Shown here: positions 26,332 through 36,521 of the stretch, one piece after another
Numbering within the stretch: position 1 is the stretch's first letter
Layout: each line of letters opens with the position of its first letter
Assembly: GCA_944388045.1 (NCBI GenBank)
Contig: CALXHG010000001.1
Location: 1-64,000 of the forward strand
Reading direction: 5' to 3'
DNA from: an uncultured Clostridia bacterium
GTDB taxonomy: Bacteria; Bacillota; Clostridia; TANB77; CAG-508
Length of the DNA: 64,000 nucleotides
Made by a program: the position numbers and the translations under genes
Notes under the pieces: model-generated
The model's database searches: none
Told to the model about the DNA's origin: nothing
The model's input: the letters and a program-made list of their open reading frames with translations, nothing else

Positions 26332-28740
26332 ATGGCATATAATTTTAAAGAAATAGAACAAAAATGGCAAAAAAAATGGGAAAAAGAAGGCACATTTTGT
26401 GCAAGTAATGATTTTACAAATAAAAAGAAATGGTATGGATTAATAGAATTTCCTTATCCATCAGGTCAAGGATTACATGTTGGGCATCCACGTAGTTACA
26501 CAGCACTTGATGTTATTGCAAGAAAAAGAAGATTACAAGGGTATAATGTATTATTTCCTATTGGATTTGATGCATTTGGATTACCAGCAGAAAATTATGC
26601 AATTAAAACAAATGTACATCCAAAAATCACAACAGAAAAAAATATTGCACATTTTACAGAACAATTAAAATCAATAGGATTTTCATTTGATTGGTCAAGA
26701 GTTATAAACACAACAGACCCAGAATATTACAAATGGACACAATGGATTTTTATACAATTATATAAACATGGTTTAGCATATAAAGCAACAATGCCAATAA
26801 ATTTTTGTACAGGATGTAAAGTTGGTTTAGCAAATGAAGAAGTTGTTAATGGTGTATGTGAAAGATGTGGAAGTCCAGTTATTCAAAAAGAAAAGTCTCA
26901 ATGGATGTTAAAAATCACAAAATATGCACAAAGGTTAATTGATGATTTAGATGATGTTGATTTCTTAGAAAAAATAAAAACTCAACAACGTAATTGGATT
27001 GGACGTTCTGAAGGTGCTGAAGTAAAATTCAAAATTTCTGGAACTGATGAAAAATTACTTGTTTATACAACAAGACCAGATACAATCTTTGGTGCAACAT
27101 ATATGGTTATTGCACCTGAGCATCAACTAATTGAAAAACTTGCTAATAAAATCACAAATTTAGATGAAATAAAAAATTATCAGAAACAATCTGCCCTAAA
27201 ATCTGACTTTGAACGTGGAGAAATGAATAAAGATAAAACAGGTGTAGAAATTAAAGGTATAAAAGCAATTAATCCTTTAACAAAAAAGGAAATTCCAATT
27301 TGGGTTGCAGATTATGTATTATCAAGTTATGGAACTGGTGCTATTATGGCTGTTCCTGCACATGATACAAGAGATTTTGAATTTGCAACAAAATTTAATT
27401 TACCAATAATTCAAGTTGTTGCACCTGAAAATAATTCTACTGTTGAATTACCATTTACAGATGTTGAAACAGGAATATCTATAAATTCTGACTTTTTAAA
27501 TGGTCTACATGTTAAAGATGCAAAGAAAAAAGTTATAGAATATCTTGAAGAAAACAAAATTGGAGAAAAGAAAGTAAATTACAAACTTCGCGACTGGGTA
27601 TTTTCTCGCCAGAGATACTGGGGTGAGCCAATTCCTATGGTATATTGTGAAGATTGTGGATGGGTTCCACTTGATGAAAAAGATTTACCTTTAACTCTAC
27701 CTGATGTAAAAGATTTCTTACCAGGAGAAAATGGAGAATCTCCTCTTGCAAGACACACAGAATGGGTTAATACAAAATGTCCACACTGTGGTAAACCAGC
27801 AAAAAGAGAAACAGACACAATGCCTCAATGGGCTGGATCTTCATGGTATTATTTAAGATATATGGATCCACATAATGATAAAGCTTTAGCCTCTAAAGAA
27901 GCAATAGAATACTGGTCTCCAGTTGATTGGTATAATGGTGGAATGGAACACACTACTCTACATTTATTATATTCAAGATTTTGGCATAAATTTTTATATG
28001 ATATTGGAGTTGTTCCAACTAAAGAACCTTATGCAAAACGTACTTCTCATGGTATGATATTAGGTTCTAATGGAGAAAAAATGTCTAAATCTAAAGGAAA
28101 TGTAATTAATCCTGAAGACATTTTAAATGAATTTGGAGCAGATACATTTAGAGTTTATGAAATGTTTATGGGACCATTTGACCAATCTGCTAATTGGTCT
28201 ATGGATAGTATTAGAGGATGTTTTAAATTTTTAGATAGAGTTTGGAATTTACAAAATATGTTGATTGATGGTGATACATATAGAAAAGAAACAGAAAAAA
28301 TGATGAATAAAGCAATTAAAAAAGTTTCTCAAGATATTGAAGATATGAAATTTAATACTTGTGTATCTACTTTTATGACAATGATGAATGAATTTACAAA
28401 ATTAAAAACAATAAATAAAGCAGAATTTAAAACATTTATTACTTTACTTAATCCATTTGCTCCTCATATTACAGAAGAATTAAATGAGATTATTAAAGCT
28501 GATAAAACTATATCATCTTGTAATTGGCCTGAATATGATGAATCAAAAACTATTGATGATCAAATTGAACTACCTATTCAAATTAATGGTAAATTAAAGG
28601 CTACAATAATGATTGAATTAGATGAAAATGAAGCAAGTGTAAAAGAAAAAGTTCATGAAGCTATTCAAGATAAGCTTGATGGAAAAAATATTAAAAAAGA
28701 AATTTATGTAAAAAATAAAATTTATAATGTTGTAATATAA
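26332..28740 (+). CDS. leuS: Leucyl-tRNA synthetase
   Basis: This class I synthetase charges tRNA-Leu. Its 802 residues are normal. It has the HIGH-equivalent motif ([17 protein letters not shown]), a zinc-binding [14 protein letters not shown] with a second CxxC pair, the CP1 editing domain ([31 protein letters not shown]) and the KMSKS loop ([12 protein letters not shown]). The start ATG follows GGAGG. It is a single-gene unit with a strong terminator. Confidence 0.98.
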   Translation: MAYNFKEIEQKWQKKWEKEGTFCASNDFTNKKKWYGLIEFPYPSGQGLHVGHPRSYTALDVIARKRRLQGYNVLFPIGFDAFGLPAENYAIKTNVHPKITTEKNIAHFTEQLKSIGFSFDWSRVINTTDPEYYKWTQWIFIQLYKHGLAYKATMPINFCTGCKVGLANEEVVNGVCERCGSPVIQKEKSQWMLKITKYAQRLIDDLDDVDFLEKIKTQQRNWIGRSEGAEVKFKISGTDEKLLVYTTRPDTIFGATYMVIAPEHQLIEKLANKITNLDEIKNYQKQSALKSDFERGEMNKDKTGVEIKGIKAINPLTKKEIPIWVADYVLSSYGTGAIMAVPAHDTRDFEFATKFNLPIIQVVAPENNSTVELPFTDVETGISINSDFLNGLHVKDAKKKVIEYLEENKIGEKKVNYKLRDWVFSRQRYWGEPIPMVYCEDCGWVPLDEKDLPLTLPDVKDFLPGENGESPLARHTEWVNTKCPHCGKPAKRETDTMPQWAGSSWYYLRYMDPHNDKALASKEAIEYWSPVDWYNGGMEHTTLHLLYSRFWHKFLYDIGVVPTKEPYAKRTSHGMILGSNGEKMSKSKGNVINPEDILNEFGADTFRVYEMFMGPFDQSANWSMDSIRGCFKFLDRVWNLQNMLIDGDTYRKETEKMMNKAIKKVSQDIEDMKFNTCVSTFMTMMNEFTKLKTINKAEFKTFITLLNPFAPHITEELNEIIKADKTISSCNWPEYDESKTIDDQIELPIQINGKLKATIMIELDENEASVKEKVHEAIQDKLDGKNIKKEIYVKNKIYNVVI

Positions 28741-28752
28741 TAAACATTTACA

Positions 28753-28806
28753 AAAAATCAGTCAAGGTTATGTGATAAAACACTCACTTTAACCTTAACT
28801 GATTTT
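28753..28806. terminator. Bidirectional terminator after leuS
   Basis: A long stem, AATCAGT(C)AAGGTTA with TAACCTTAACTGATT, around an unpaired loop is flanked by A and T runs. It lies between leuS and the convergent Bat-like operon. Confidence 0.8.
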
Positions 28807-28819
28807 AATTTTATAAAAA

Positions 28820-29149
28820 CTATTTAATTTGTTTTATATATTTTATCATAGCAATACAATCTACAAGTATACAAATTCCTAAAATAACTGAAATAATATT
28901 AAATTGTATGAAAAATTGTATAAAATATAAAAGTGCTAATATAATTCCTAGAATTGGTCCTACTATGTTTTTCTTTTTTGTAAGTATATAAAATAAAATT
29001 AACCATATTACCATTATTAAAGCAAATATAGCATTTTTAATATTACCATTTGCGAAATTAGCAAAAACGCTTATTAGCATTAGTATTCCTATTACTGTAC
29101 AAAATAATTTTGTTCCTTTTACTTTCTTTTGAAATTCTTCCTCTGTCAT
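28820..29149 (-). CDS. Small membrane protein, three to four helices
   Basis: This 109-residue protein has hydrophobic segments at about residues 15-33, 37-56, 60-80 and 82-102. A charged N-terminus (TEEEFQKKVKGTK) and a Lys-rich end flank them. I do not recognise a family. It is the last gene of the long minus-strand run that includes the Bat-like genes and lies 36 bases after a zinc-ribbon membrane protein gene. Role unknown. Confidence 0.6.
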   Translation of the reverse strand: MTEEEFQKKVKGTKLFCTVIGILMLISVFANFANGNIKNAIFALIMVIWLILFYILTKKKNIVGPILGIILALLYFIQFFIQFNIISVILGICILVDCIAMIKYIKQIK

Positions 29150-29185
29150 TTTTTTACATCTCCTATTTTATAGGTTTTTAGTATA

Positions 29186-30151
29186 TTATTGATTTTCTTC
29201 TAATGATTTATTAAATGCATTTACTAATCCATCTAATACATTATTATTATTTGTTTCCATATTTGTAGTATTACCTACATATTCTGCACTATTAATTATA
29301 TTAGTTACAGTTTCAATTCTATCTCTATCAAAAGAATTATCTTGATTCATTATTACAAAAACAGCTGAATACATTGAATTTACTTTTGCAATTCCCAAAG
29401 TCATATTTACACCACTCATAGTCGCATCAAAAACAATACATTCTACTCCTCCTATTGTTTCTATAGTAACATTTGAAAACTCTGTTCCTGTTCCGTATAA
29501 TTCAGATAAATATGGAGCAATAGTATCTTTATTTTTTTTGATTGCATCAAAATTCCCTTCCAAAATTAGAATTTGCGCTAACCAAGTTGATTCTGAATCT
29601 CCTATATTTATTGCATTATTTACATTATCTACTTCATATATCAAATCATCTGGAATAAATAAATTAAAACCTGTAAGCTTTACTTTATATGAAGAAACTT
29701 TATTAATAGAAGAATTATTATTTTTGTTTGATGAGTTATTTTCTTCATTTGATTGGTTATTTGAATTATTACTTATTGTATTATTATTAGATGTATTTTT
29801 CATTTCATCTTGAGCTGGTTTTATAATTAATACATATCCCAGTATTAAAGCAACTAAAATAATAATAACCACAACTATCATACCAATTTTTATTGTATTG
29901 TTCCCATTATTATATTGTTGATATTGTGTTTGTCCATAATTTGGTTTGTTATAATTATATTGTTGATTTGCTCCTTGTTGTTGGCTATAACTTGTTTGTT
30001 GATTTGATGATGGTCTTTCATAAGTATAATTATTTTGAATATCCCCCTCATTATTATTTCCAGAATTTTTTGTTTTTGGCACTGGCTCACCACAATTTGG
30101 ACAGAAAGCATCTGTTTCTCTTAATTCCATCCCACATTTTGTACATTTCAT
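29186..30151 (-). CDS. Zinc-ribbon, single-TM protein with extracellular domain
   Basis: This 321-residue protein starts with a zinc ribbon (CTKCGMELRETDAFCPNCG). A Gln/Asn/Tyr-rich cytoplasmic linker of about 60 residues leads to one transmembrane helix (IGMIVVVIIILVALILGYVLII). A long Asn/Ser-rich spacer and an extracellular domain (FNLFIPDDLIYEV; VECIVFDATMSG) follow, resembling a PsbP/Mog1-type fold. Its organisation parallels the metallopeptidase at 33582, which also couples a zinc ribbon to a membrane helix. It probably joins the Bat-like membrane assembly; no enzymatic motif is visible. Confidence 0.65.
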   Translation of the reverse strand: MKCTKCGMELRETDAFCPNCGEPVPKTKNSGNNNEGDIQNNYTYERPSSNQQTSYSQQQGANQQYNYNKPNYGQTQYQQYNNGNNTIKIGMIVVVIIILVALILGYVLIIKPAQDEMKNTSNNNTISNNSNNQSNEENNSSNKNNNSSINKVSSYKVKLTGFNLFIPDDLIYEVDNVNNAINIGDSESTWLAQILILEGNFDAIKKNKDTIAPYLSELYGTGTEFSNVTIETIGGVECIVFDATMSGVNMTLGIAKVNSMYSAVFVIMNQDNSFDRDRIETVTNIINSAEYVGNTTNMETNNNNVLDGLVNAFNKSLEENQ

Positions 30152-30190
30152 AAATTTTTCCTCCTTAGTTTTTTATATTCTGTATATTAT

Positions 30191-31808
30191 TTAAACATTA
30201 AAAACAAAGTTTGTCAATTGATTTATTTGTTCTTCTGAAATATTTTTATTATCATTTGATTTAATTCTTATAACTAAATAATTATTATTTTTAATCTCAT
30301 AAAATAATACTTTCTCATTTATTGAATATTTATATTTATTACCATCTTTATCTATTGCATCACTTATTCCGTGTATATGAACTATCATATACTTGAAATT
30401 GCTTATTATTAGATATAATATCTTGAGATTTTGAAAATTCTTTATATTCTCCATTCTCTTTATAATAGTCCATCTGTCTATTCAATGTATTTATTTTTGA
30501 ATTAATATCAAATTCAATTATTTCAAAAGACACTTCATAATCATATATTTCTTTTTCTTCATTATAATTTAATACATAATTTCTTTTTTCATATAAATTA
30601 TTTTCTTTATCAATTTCCTGATATTCTAAAGGTAATCTTAATGTGATTTCCTCTACTCTTTCATATGTATAATCAATAAATCTTTTTAATTTTCCTATTA
30701 AAAATCCATCTTCTTGTTCAATTTTAATATTACTAGCAATATTTTCTATTTTATTTATTTTTATCATTTTTACCAATTCTTCTGGTATTCCAACTCCTTC
30801 AGATGATATTCTAATAATTAATATATGATTTTTATTTAATTCATAAACTATTGCAATGTTTTCAGTTAATTTATTATTACTTAAATAACTATTTTTATAT
30901 ATATAACTTAATGGTGTATCCCCAAACTTATCTAATTCTTCATTTGATTCATTATATGAATTCAAATTATAATTTTCATATAAATTTGGAGTATCTTCTT
31001 TATCTAAATATTCATATAAATTAGCATTTAATATACTTGTTCTTAAATTAATACTTGTTCCTAGTTGAAGATTTTCAAAATTATAATTTCCATATCTAGT
31101 ATTTAATTCCATTAATTTAAAATTACTTGGAATTGAGTAATTAACTAAATAATTTGATGCTGCAATTTCATAATCTGTTGTATTTTTTAATAAATTTGAT
31201 ATATCTTCTTGTTCTGTATACTTTATACCTGTTGTATTTAAGTTAATGCTTGTCTTTACATCAAACTTTTCTTCATTTAATACAAAATTATTCATTATAC
31301 TATTTACACTATCTAATAAAATATCAAAGTATTCAAATGTAGCTTCATATGTAAACATTACTATCCTATTTCCTTGTTTATAATAATAAATTTCTGCTTG
31401 ACTATTATCTGTTTCAAATAATAATTTATATGCTTCAAAATTATTTTTTGTAATTACTGTTTTTTCATCTTGTATTAATTTATAATTAGGATTTTGTTCT
31501 CTAATATTATATAATAAACTATCTGATATTTCGTCTAATGTTTTATATTGATATTCTTCATCTATTTCATTTATTTTTATATTAAATTTACTACCGCTTT
31601 TTTTATGAATAAAATTAATTTCAGTTTCGTCCTCTTTTTCTACTTTCCAAGTATTATCGTATTTTAATGAAAAATTATTTTTATTTATTTCATATATTTT
31701 TTTGCTAATATTATTATTTAATATCATAAATAATAATATTGCAATAAATAATATTATTAACATCACTATAAATATAACAACTATCTTTTTTCCTTTAAAT
31801 TTTTTCAT
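30191..31808 (-). CDS. Membrane-anchored PsbP-like protein, needs one +1 shift
   Basis: One N-terminal transmembrane helix (KIVVIFIVMLIILFIAILLF) is followed by two or more extracellular domains resembling PsbP/Mog1 folds (FSLKYDNTWKVE; ISLRLPLEYQEI). The zero frame ends after SSYTRNK at 30360. The codon CGG at 30371-30369 is the third-last codon of that frame. Skipping its C continues as SSYT-G-ISDAIDKDGNKYKY and on to FVFNV at 30191, about 59 more residues that complete a domain strand pattern like the other family members here. The joined length is near 538-542. It lies within the Bat-like operon; function unknown. Confidence 0.65.
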
Positions 31809-31846
31809 AATTACCCACATTCTTTTATAAAATATATTTATTTTGC

Positions 31847-33571
31847 TTAGATTTTAATCATAATAATTATTAAATAATCAAATTCTGTCATAATAATTAT
31901 TTGATAATTTTCATTTTCATACAAACTCTTAGAATCAGAAATATTATTTTCTATATATCCTTTATTTTTTAAATTATTTTTATATTCTTCTGCAAACATT
32001 AATGTATCCATATAATCTGAAATTTCATTTTTATATCTTAAACTTATAATTCCGTCTTTATATGATCCCTTTATTAACTTTAAATCTATGAAGTCTTCAA
32101 TATTTTCAACTTCATTAAATTGTTTCCACCTTTTTTCTGTAATATTATTAACTTCTTTTTCTTCACTATATTTTATATAATAATTTTCTTTTAATTCATT
32201 AAAAGTTATAGCATTTATATCATCATAATCTTTTTCTTTTAATTTATTATAATACTCTTTAATTATCTCTGCTTTTGTTACTTTAGATATGCTTGTATTT
32301 ATAGTTTTTGAATTAATCATTCCTATTAATTTTCCTTCACTATTAAATACTGGACTTCCTTGCATTTCTTCTGTTACTGGTAATGAAGTTTGTATATTTT
32401 CATCAATTTCTGTTATTATACCTTTTGATGTATTTAAGCCTACTCCTATCTTACTATTTAAAGTAATTACAGCATCTTCTTTTTGAATTATAATATCTTC
32501 TGGTATATCTATATAATTTTGATTTCTATTTTTTATTTTTAAAATTGCAATATCATTTTCATAATCTAAAGTTACAATTCCATCTAATTCATATACTGTG
32601 TCTAAACTATCTTTAATTAATATATTTTGTGCATTCATTAATGACTTTTCTATATAATTATATGTTGTAATAATTAATCCTTCATTTATAAAAAATCCAT
32701 TTGCCATTTCAACAATTCCAGTATTATATGTTGAGCTTAAAAATACTATTTTAGAATTATTTTCATTGTATATATTTGATAAAGTATCATTAGTAATATC
32801 ATCTGCCTTACTAAAATTATATAAATCTTTTAATTGTGAATTATAATCTTTATCTCGAGACAATATTCCTGTTTTTTCATCACTATTGTAAATATATTCT
32901 TTTATATCATCTTTTGTTTCTCCATATATATACAACAACTTAAATTCATTATTTAATTTTTTAAAATAATAGTACATTGTTAAATCTGTTTGTATAGTAT
33001 TATATTCTGATGGATTATTTTCATTTTTTTCTTTCATTGTAATATTGGGTAATGTAATCATTCCTATTGTATTTATGTCATCAGTAATAGTAACTCTTAT
33101 TTCCCCATATGTACTGTATTTTACATCTAGTTCACTTAACATTAAAAACATTCCAGGGACTGATATTCCTGATAAAAGATCATCTTTATATTCTTGACTG
33201 TTCTCATCTAGACCTATAAAAGAATTTTCATCTTTTGGAACTTCTGGATTATATCTTAAGTTTAAATAATCCTGGTGTCTTTTGTAATAATTTTCGCTAC
33301 TTTCGTTTTTACTATTAGCTTCTCCTAATAACAAATATGTTGTTTTTTTAGTCAATTCTATAATTTCTTCTTTTAAATCATAATTATTATCATTATTGTC
33401 TTCTTCAAATTCAAAATTACTATCAAAATTTAATAAAGTATTTTTTTCTTTTTTATCTAACAAAAATGTTTCATCATTAATTAAAATTCCATTACTTTTG
33501 GCAAAAGATATACATCCCACTGTTAAAATTAATAAAAATGGGATAAAAATTTTTATTATTTTTTTATTCAC
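31847..33571 (-). CDS. Secreted trypsin-like pseudo-protease
   Basis: This 574-residue protein has an N-terminal signal or anchor helix (IIKIFIPFLLILTVGCISFA, with Cys16). Residues about 270-440 are a trypsin/HtrA-like beta-barrel domain (NGFFINEGLIITTYNYIE; DYENDIAILKI; MQGSPVFNSEGKLIGMI). The catalytic His position (normally TxxHV) reads TTYNYIE, so His is lost. The Asp (DYENDIAIL) and a Ser (QGSP) remain, but GNSGGP is degenerate. It is probably non-catalytic and may bind peptides. It lies directly upstream of the PsbP-like gene and downstream of the metallopeptidase gene in the same run. Confidence 0.65.
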   Translation of the reverse strand: MNKKIIKIFIPFLLILTVGCISFAKSNGILINDETFLLDKKEKNTLLNFDSNFEFEEDNNDNNYDLKEEIIELTKKTTYLLLGEANSKNESSENYYKRHQDYLNLRYNPEVPKDENSFIGLDENSQEYKDDLLSGISVPGMFLMLSELDVKYSTYGEIRVTITDDINTIGMITLPNITMKEKNENNPSEYNTIQTDLTMYYYFKKLNNEFKLLYIYGETKDDIKEYIYNSDEKTGILSRDKDYNSQLKDLYNFSKADDITNDTLSNIYNENNSKIVFLSSTYNTGIVEMANGFFINEGLIITTYNYIEKSLMNAQNILIKDSLDTVYELDGIVTLDYENDIAILKIKNRNQNYIDIPEDIIIQKEDAVITLNSKIGVGLNTSKGIITEIDENIQTSLPVTEEMQGSPVFNSEGKLIGMINSKTINTSISKVTKAEIIKEYYNKLKEKDYDDINAITFNELKENYYIKYSEEKEVNNITEKRWKQFNEVENIEDFIDLKLIKGSYKDGIISLRYKNEISDYMDTLMFAEEYKNNLKNKGYIENNISDSKSLYENENYQIIIMTEFDYLIIIMIKI

Positions 33572-33581
33572 CTTTTATTTC

Positions 33582-34775
33582 CTATCCTTCTATATATTTT
33601 TTTAAAACTTCAACTATATATTTACTCACCATATTTGCATCATCACCATTTAAATAAACATCATGAAAAGCTTCTGCTATAGTTTCATCATATATGTAAT
33701 CTCCTGAATCATCTTTAGCTAATGCATATTCAGAAATTTGTCCTCTCCATTCATCAAAATTAATATTTCCATTATCTTTTATATAATTTTTATATGCTTC
33801 ATCTAACATTTTTTTAGAGAATATTCCTTTATTAAAATCATTAATAATTTCATAAAGAGCATCTTGTTGATTATCTTTTATTATAAGTATAGAATCTATA
33901 TTATAATTATTTAATAATGCTATAAAAGATAAATAATGTCCTAATTCATGAGCCACTGGTGAATATTGGGTAGCATTTGGTGGAAAATGTCCAGATTTTG
34001 TACTTGCTTCTATTGTTGCTTCAATTCTCTCAGGGTTTAAAAAATAAGCTGAATTTAATTCTATCTGAGTTTTTATTACCCATGGTCTTGTTGTATCTGT
34101 GTTAGATTTTCCAAACATAAATACTGGTCTGAATAATGCTATAGTCCCCATCTCTGACATATTTAAATTTGTTAATGTTAAATTTGTCAAATAGCCTCTT
34201 GCATTTGGATAATCATCATAAATTTTGTTTATTACATTTTCTAATTCCTTTGCAAATTCCACATCCATTTCTTTTAAATTAACAGCTGTAATTTTATAAT
34301 TTTCTATTATGCTATTTTCTATTTGAATAATTTCATCGGAATAGTCTGATTTTTTTTGATTAACTGAATCCTGTATAATTAAATTATTTGCATCTTTAAC
34401 ACTGTTAACAGTAATTCCATAATAAACATTATCTGTTATAATATCTGTTTTATACTTTCCTTTTGTTTGAGCATTATTATTTGTTGCTGTTTGTTCTGTT
34501 TCATTATTTGCAACTTCATTATTAAAATAATAAGCATTAATATTATTATAAAAAATAAAATATATAACGATTCCAACAATAATTATAGCAGTTATAATCA
34601 TAATAATAAATATTATAGTCAGACTTTTATTGTTATTAATATTACTATTGTTAGAATAACTTATTTTATTATAATCTATTTTTTCTTGAAATTTATTATC
34701 TATTAGTTTATTTCCACATTTATTACAATATTGTTGATTTGGATCAACTTTATTTCCACATTTGTTGCAAAACAT
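33582..34775 (-). CDS. Membrane zinc metallopeptidase with zinc ribbon
   Basis: This 397-residue protein begins with a zinc ribbon (CNKCGNKVDPNQQYCNKCGNK) and a short linker. One transmembrane helix (LTIIFIIMIITAIIIVGIV) and an extracellular domain follow. Near residues 283-288 the motif AHELGHYLSF supplies the HExxH zinc site, so a gluzincin-like peptidase outside the membrane is likely. The downstream acidic residues that would be the third ligand cannot be assigned by eye (candidates DEWRGQISEYA, ETIAEAFHD). It sits between the TPR gene and the pseudo-protease gene. Confidence 0.7.
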   Translation of the reverse strand: MFCNKCGNKVDPNQQYCNKCGNKLIDNKFQEKIDYNKISYSNNSNINNNKSLTIIFIIMIITAIIIVGIVIYFIFYNNINAYYFNNEVANNETEQTATNNNAQTKGKYKTDIITDNVYYGITVNSVKDANNLIIQDSVNQKKSDYSDEIIQIENSIIENYKITAVNLKEMDVEFAKELENVINKIYDDYPNARGYLTNLTLTNLNMSEMGTIALFRPVFMFGKSNTDTTRPWVIKTQIELNSAYFLNPERIEATIEASTKSGHFPPNATQYSPVAHELGHYLSFIALLNNYNIDSILIIKDNQQDALYEIINDFNKGIFSKKMLDEAYKNYIKDNGNINFDEWRGQISEYALAKDDSGDYIYDETIAEAFHDVYLNGDDANMVSKYIVEVLKKYIEG

Positions 34776-34806
34776 AATTTCTCCTTATCTCTTAATATAA
34801 CTTATT

Positions 34807-35493
34807 TTACCAATTTTTTTCTGTTGCATCGTAATTCTTGTTAAAGTTTTTATAAATATTTTCCTTTTCTCTTTGTTTTTGTATTGCATCTTCTTTGATA
34901 TTTTGTATTTTATTTTTTATTTCTTCTGTTTCTTCTTCCGTTTTATTTTCATCTTTTTTCTCTTCTTCTTCACTATAATCTTCTTGCACTTCTCGTAAAT
35001 CTTTTAATCTATCTATTTCTTTTTGGATATCATTCTTTAACTTTTCTGCATTCTCACAATGTCCATTATTATCTTCTTTATTTGCACAACCATTTTCTGT
35101 CAAAATATCTATTGTTGATTCATATTTTTTTATTGCTTCCTCTATGCTATCTTGATCATTTTCATCTACATGAACTGTCTTACATATTGCTAATGCATAA
35201 TTAATTCTTATATTACATTCTTTTTTCTTTGGTACAATTCCATCTAAAGATTTTTTATATTCTTCTATTGCTTTCTCATATTCTCCATTTTTATAAAGAA
35301 TATTTCCATAATTATAATTTGCAATATAACTTTGTGTAAAATTTAAATATGTCAATGATTTAGCCTGGCTTTCAGAATATTCACCTCTATTATAGTTGTT
35401 TATTAAAATACTATTTGCTACATTATTATAAATCAATTTTAATGTTAAAAGTATTAAAATAATATATATTGCAATCAAAATTTTTCTTTTCAT
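34807..35493 (-). CDS. TPR membrane protein (BatC-like)
   Basis: This 228-residue protein has an N-terminal transmembrane helix, then TPR-like helices (NYNYGNILYKNGEYEKAIEEYKKSL; CNIRINYALAIC). A long charged Glu/Lys coiled-coil tail follows. Bat operons typically carry a TPR protein after the VWA proteins; the order here is the same. The four-base overlap with the upstream VWA gene indicates translational coupling. Probably a scaffold on the membrane surface. Confidence 0.75.
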   Translation of the reverse strand: MKRKILIAIYIILILLTLKLIYNNVANSILINNYNRGEYSESQAKSLTYLNFTQSYIANYNYGNILYKNGEYEKAIEEYKKSLDGIVPKKKECNIRINYALAICKTVHVDENDQDSIEEAIKKYESTIDILTENGCANKEDNNGHCENAEKLKNDIQKEIDRLKDLREVQEDYSEEEEKKDENKTEEETEEIKNKIQNIKEDAIQKQREKENIYKNFNKNYDATEKNW

Positions 35494-36521
35494 TGCATTC
35501 TCCTCTTTTTAATTATAAAATCTATTATTAATAAAATAACTAATGGAATTGTAAAATAATAATAGATATCTTTATAAGTACTAAATTTTTTTTCGTTAGT
35601 TTGAGAATTGGAAGACTGTTGTTTTATATCATTTAATTTATAATCTATATTAGATGTATTTTCCATATGTATATAATCTAACTCTATATCTTGAGCAATT
35701 TGTTTGAGATTATTCTCATCAATTTTTGAAATTGCCTGAACATATTTATCATTATCATCATAATAATAAATATAACTATATGGATTATCAGGTTCATCTT
35801 CATCTCCATTGTTTATCATTTTGCCTCCATCTTGTGTTCCATATCCTAAAACTGCACCATTGTTTACATATTTTTTTATCTCTGTAAATGTTTCCAAATT
35901 TTCTTCTGTAGTTATTTCCCCATCACTTATAAAAAACACTACTAAATTAGAATCACTATCATTTTTTTCATATTCTTTTCTTAATGTTTCTTCCATAATA
36001 TCTTTTACTATGTTCATTGAACTTCCTTTTGCAAAATAATTGTTTTCAAGACTAATTGCTTTTAATTCGGCTTGTACCAAATCTGTATCTGTTGTATAAG
36101 GAATAATCCTTTGTGCAGTATCTCCAAATGTAATAATTGAAAATTTACATGTTGGTAATTCATCTACTATATAGCAACAATCATTTATAACTCCTTCAAA
36201 TCTTTCTTTATTTCCATTATAATCTAATGCTTTCATACTAACTGTTGTATCAATAACAAATAAGACACTTGTATTAGAAGTTACAGCGCTTACCTCTCCA
36301 TTAGGTATCATGAATCTTAAATTTATAATAAATAATAAAACAACTGATATTAGTTTTAAAATTATATTTATATTATTTACTTTTCTAATTTTAGCATTTT
36401 TCTCTATATTTTGCTTTTTAAAAAAATTATTATTAAATTGCTTGTCAAAAATTATTATTATAATTAAAACTATACATATTATTGACATAAGCCAAATTGG
36501 AATTATTGGATTTATTATCAT
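35490..36521 (-). CDS. VWA-domain membrane protein (BatB-like)
   Basis: This 343-residue protein has two N-terminal membrane helices, a von Willebrand A domain in the middle and a C-terminal membrane helix (YYFTIPLVILLIIDFII). The metal-ion-dependent adhesion site reads VIDTTVSMKA, close to DxSxS but with Thr in place of the first Ser. Further VWA strands include VVFFISDGE. It overlaps both neighbours by four bases. It belongs to the MoxR-associated Bat group, which is linked to chaperone-like or envelope stress functions. Confidence 0.8.
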   Translation of the reverse strand: MIINPIIPIWLMSIICIVLIIIIIFDKQFNNNFFKKQNIEKNAKIRKVNNINIILKLISVVLLFIINLRFMIPNGEVSAVTSNTSVLFVIDTTVSMKALDYNGNKERFEGVINDCCYIVDELPTCKFSIITFGDTAQRIIPYTTDTDLVQAELKAISLENNYFAKGSSMNIVKDIMEETLRKEYEKNDSDSNLVVFFISDGEITTEENLETFTEIKKYVNNGAVLGYGTQDGGKMINNGDEDEPDNPYSYIYYYDDNDKYVQAISKIDENNLKQIAQDIELDYIHMENTSNIDYKLNDIKQQSSNSQTNEKKFSTYKDIYYYFTIPLVILLIIDFIIKKRRMQ

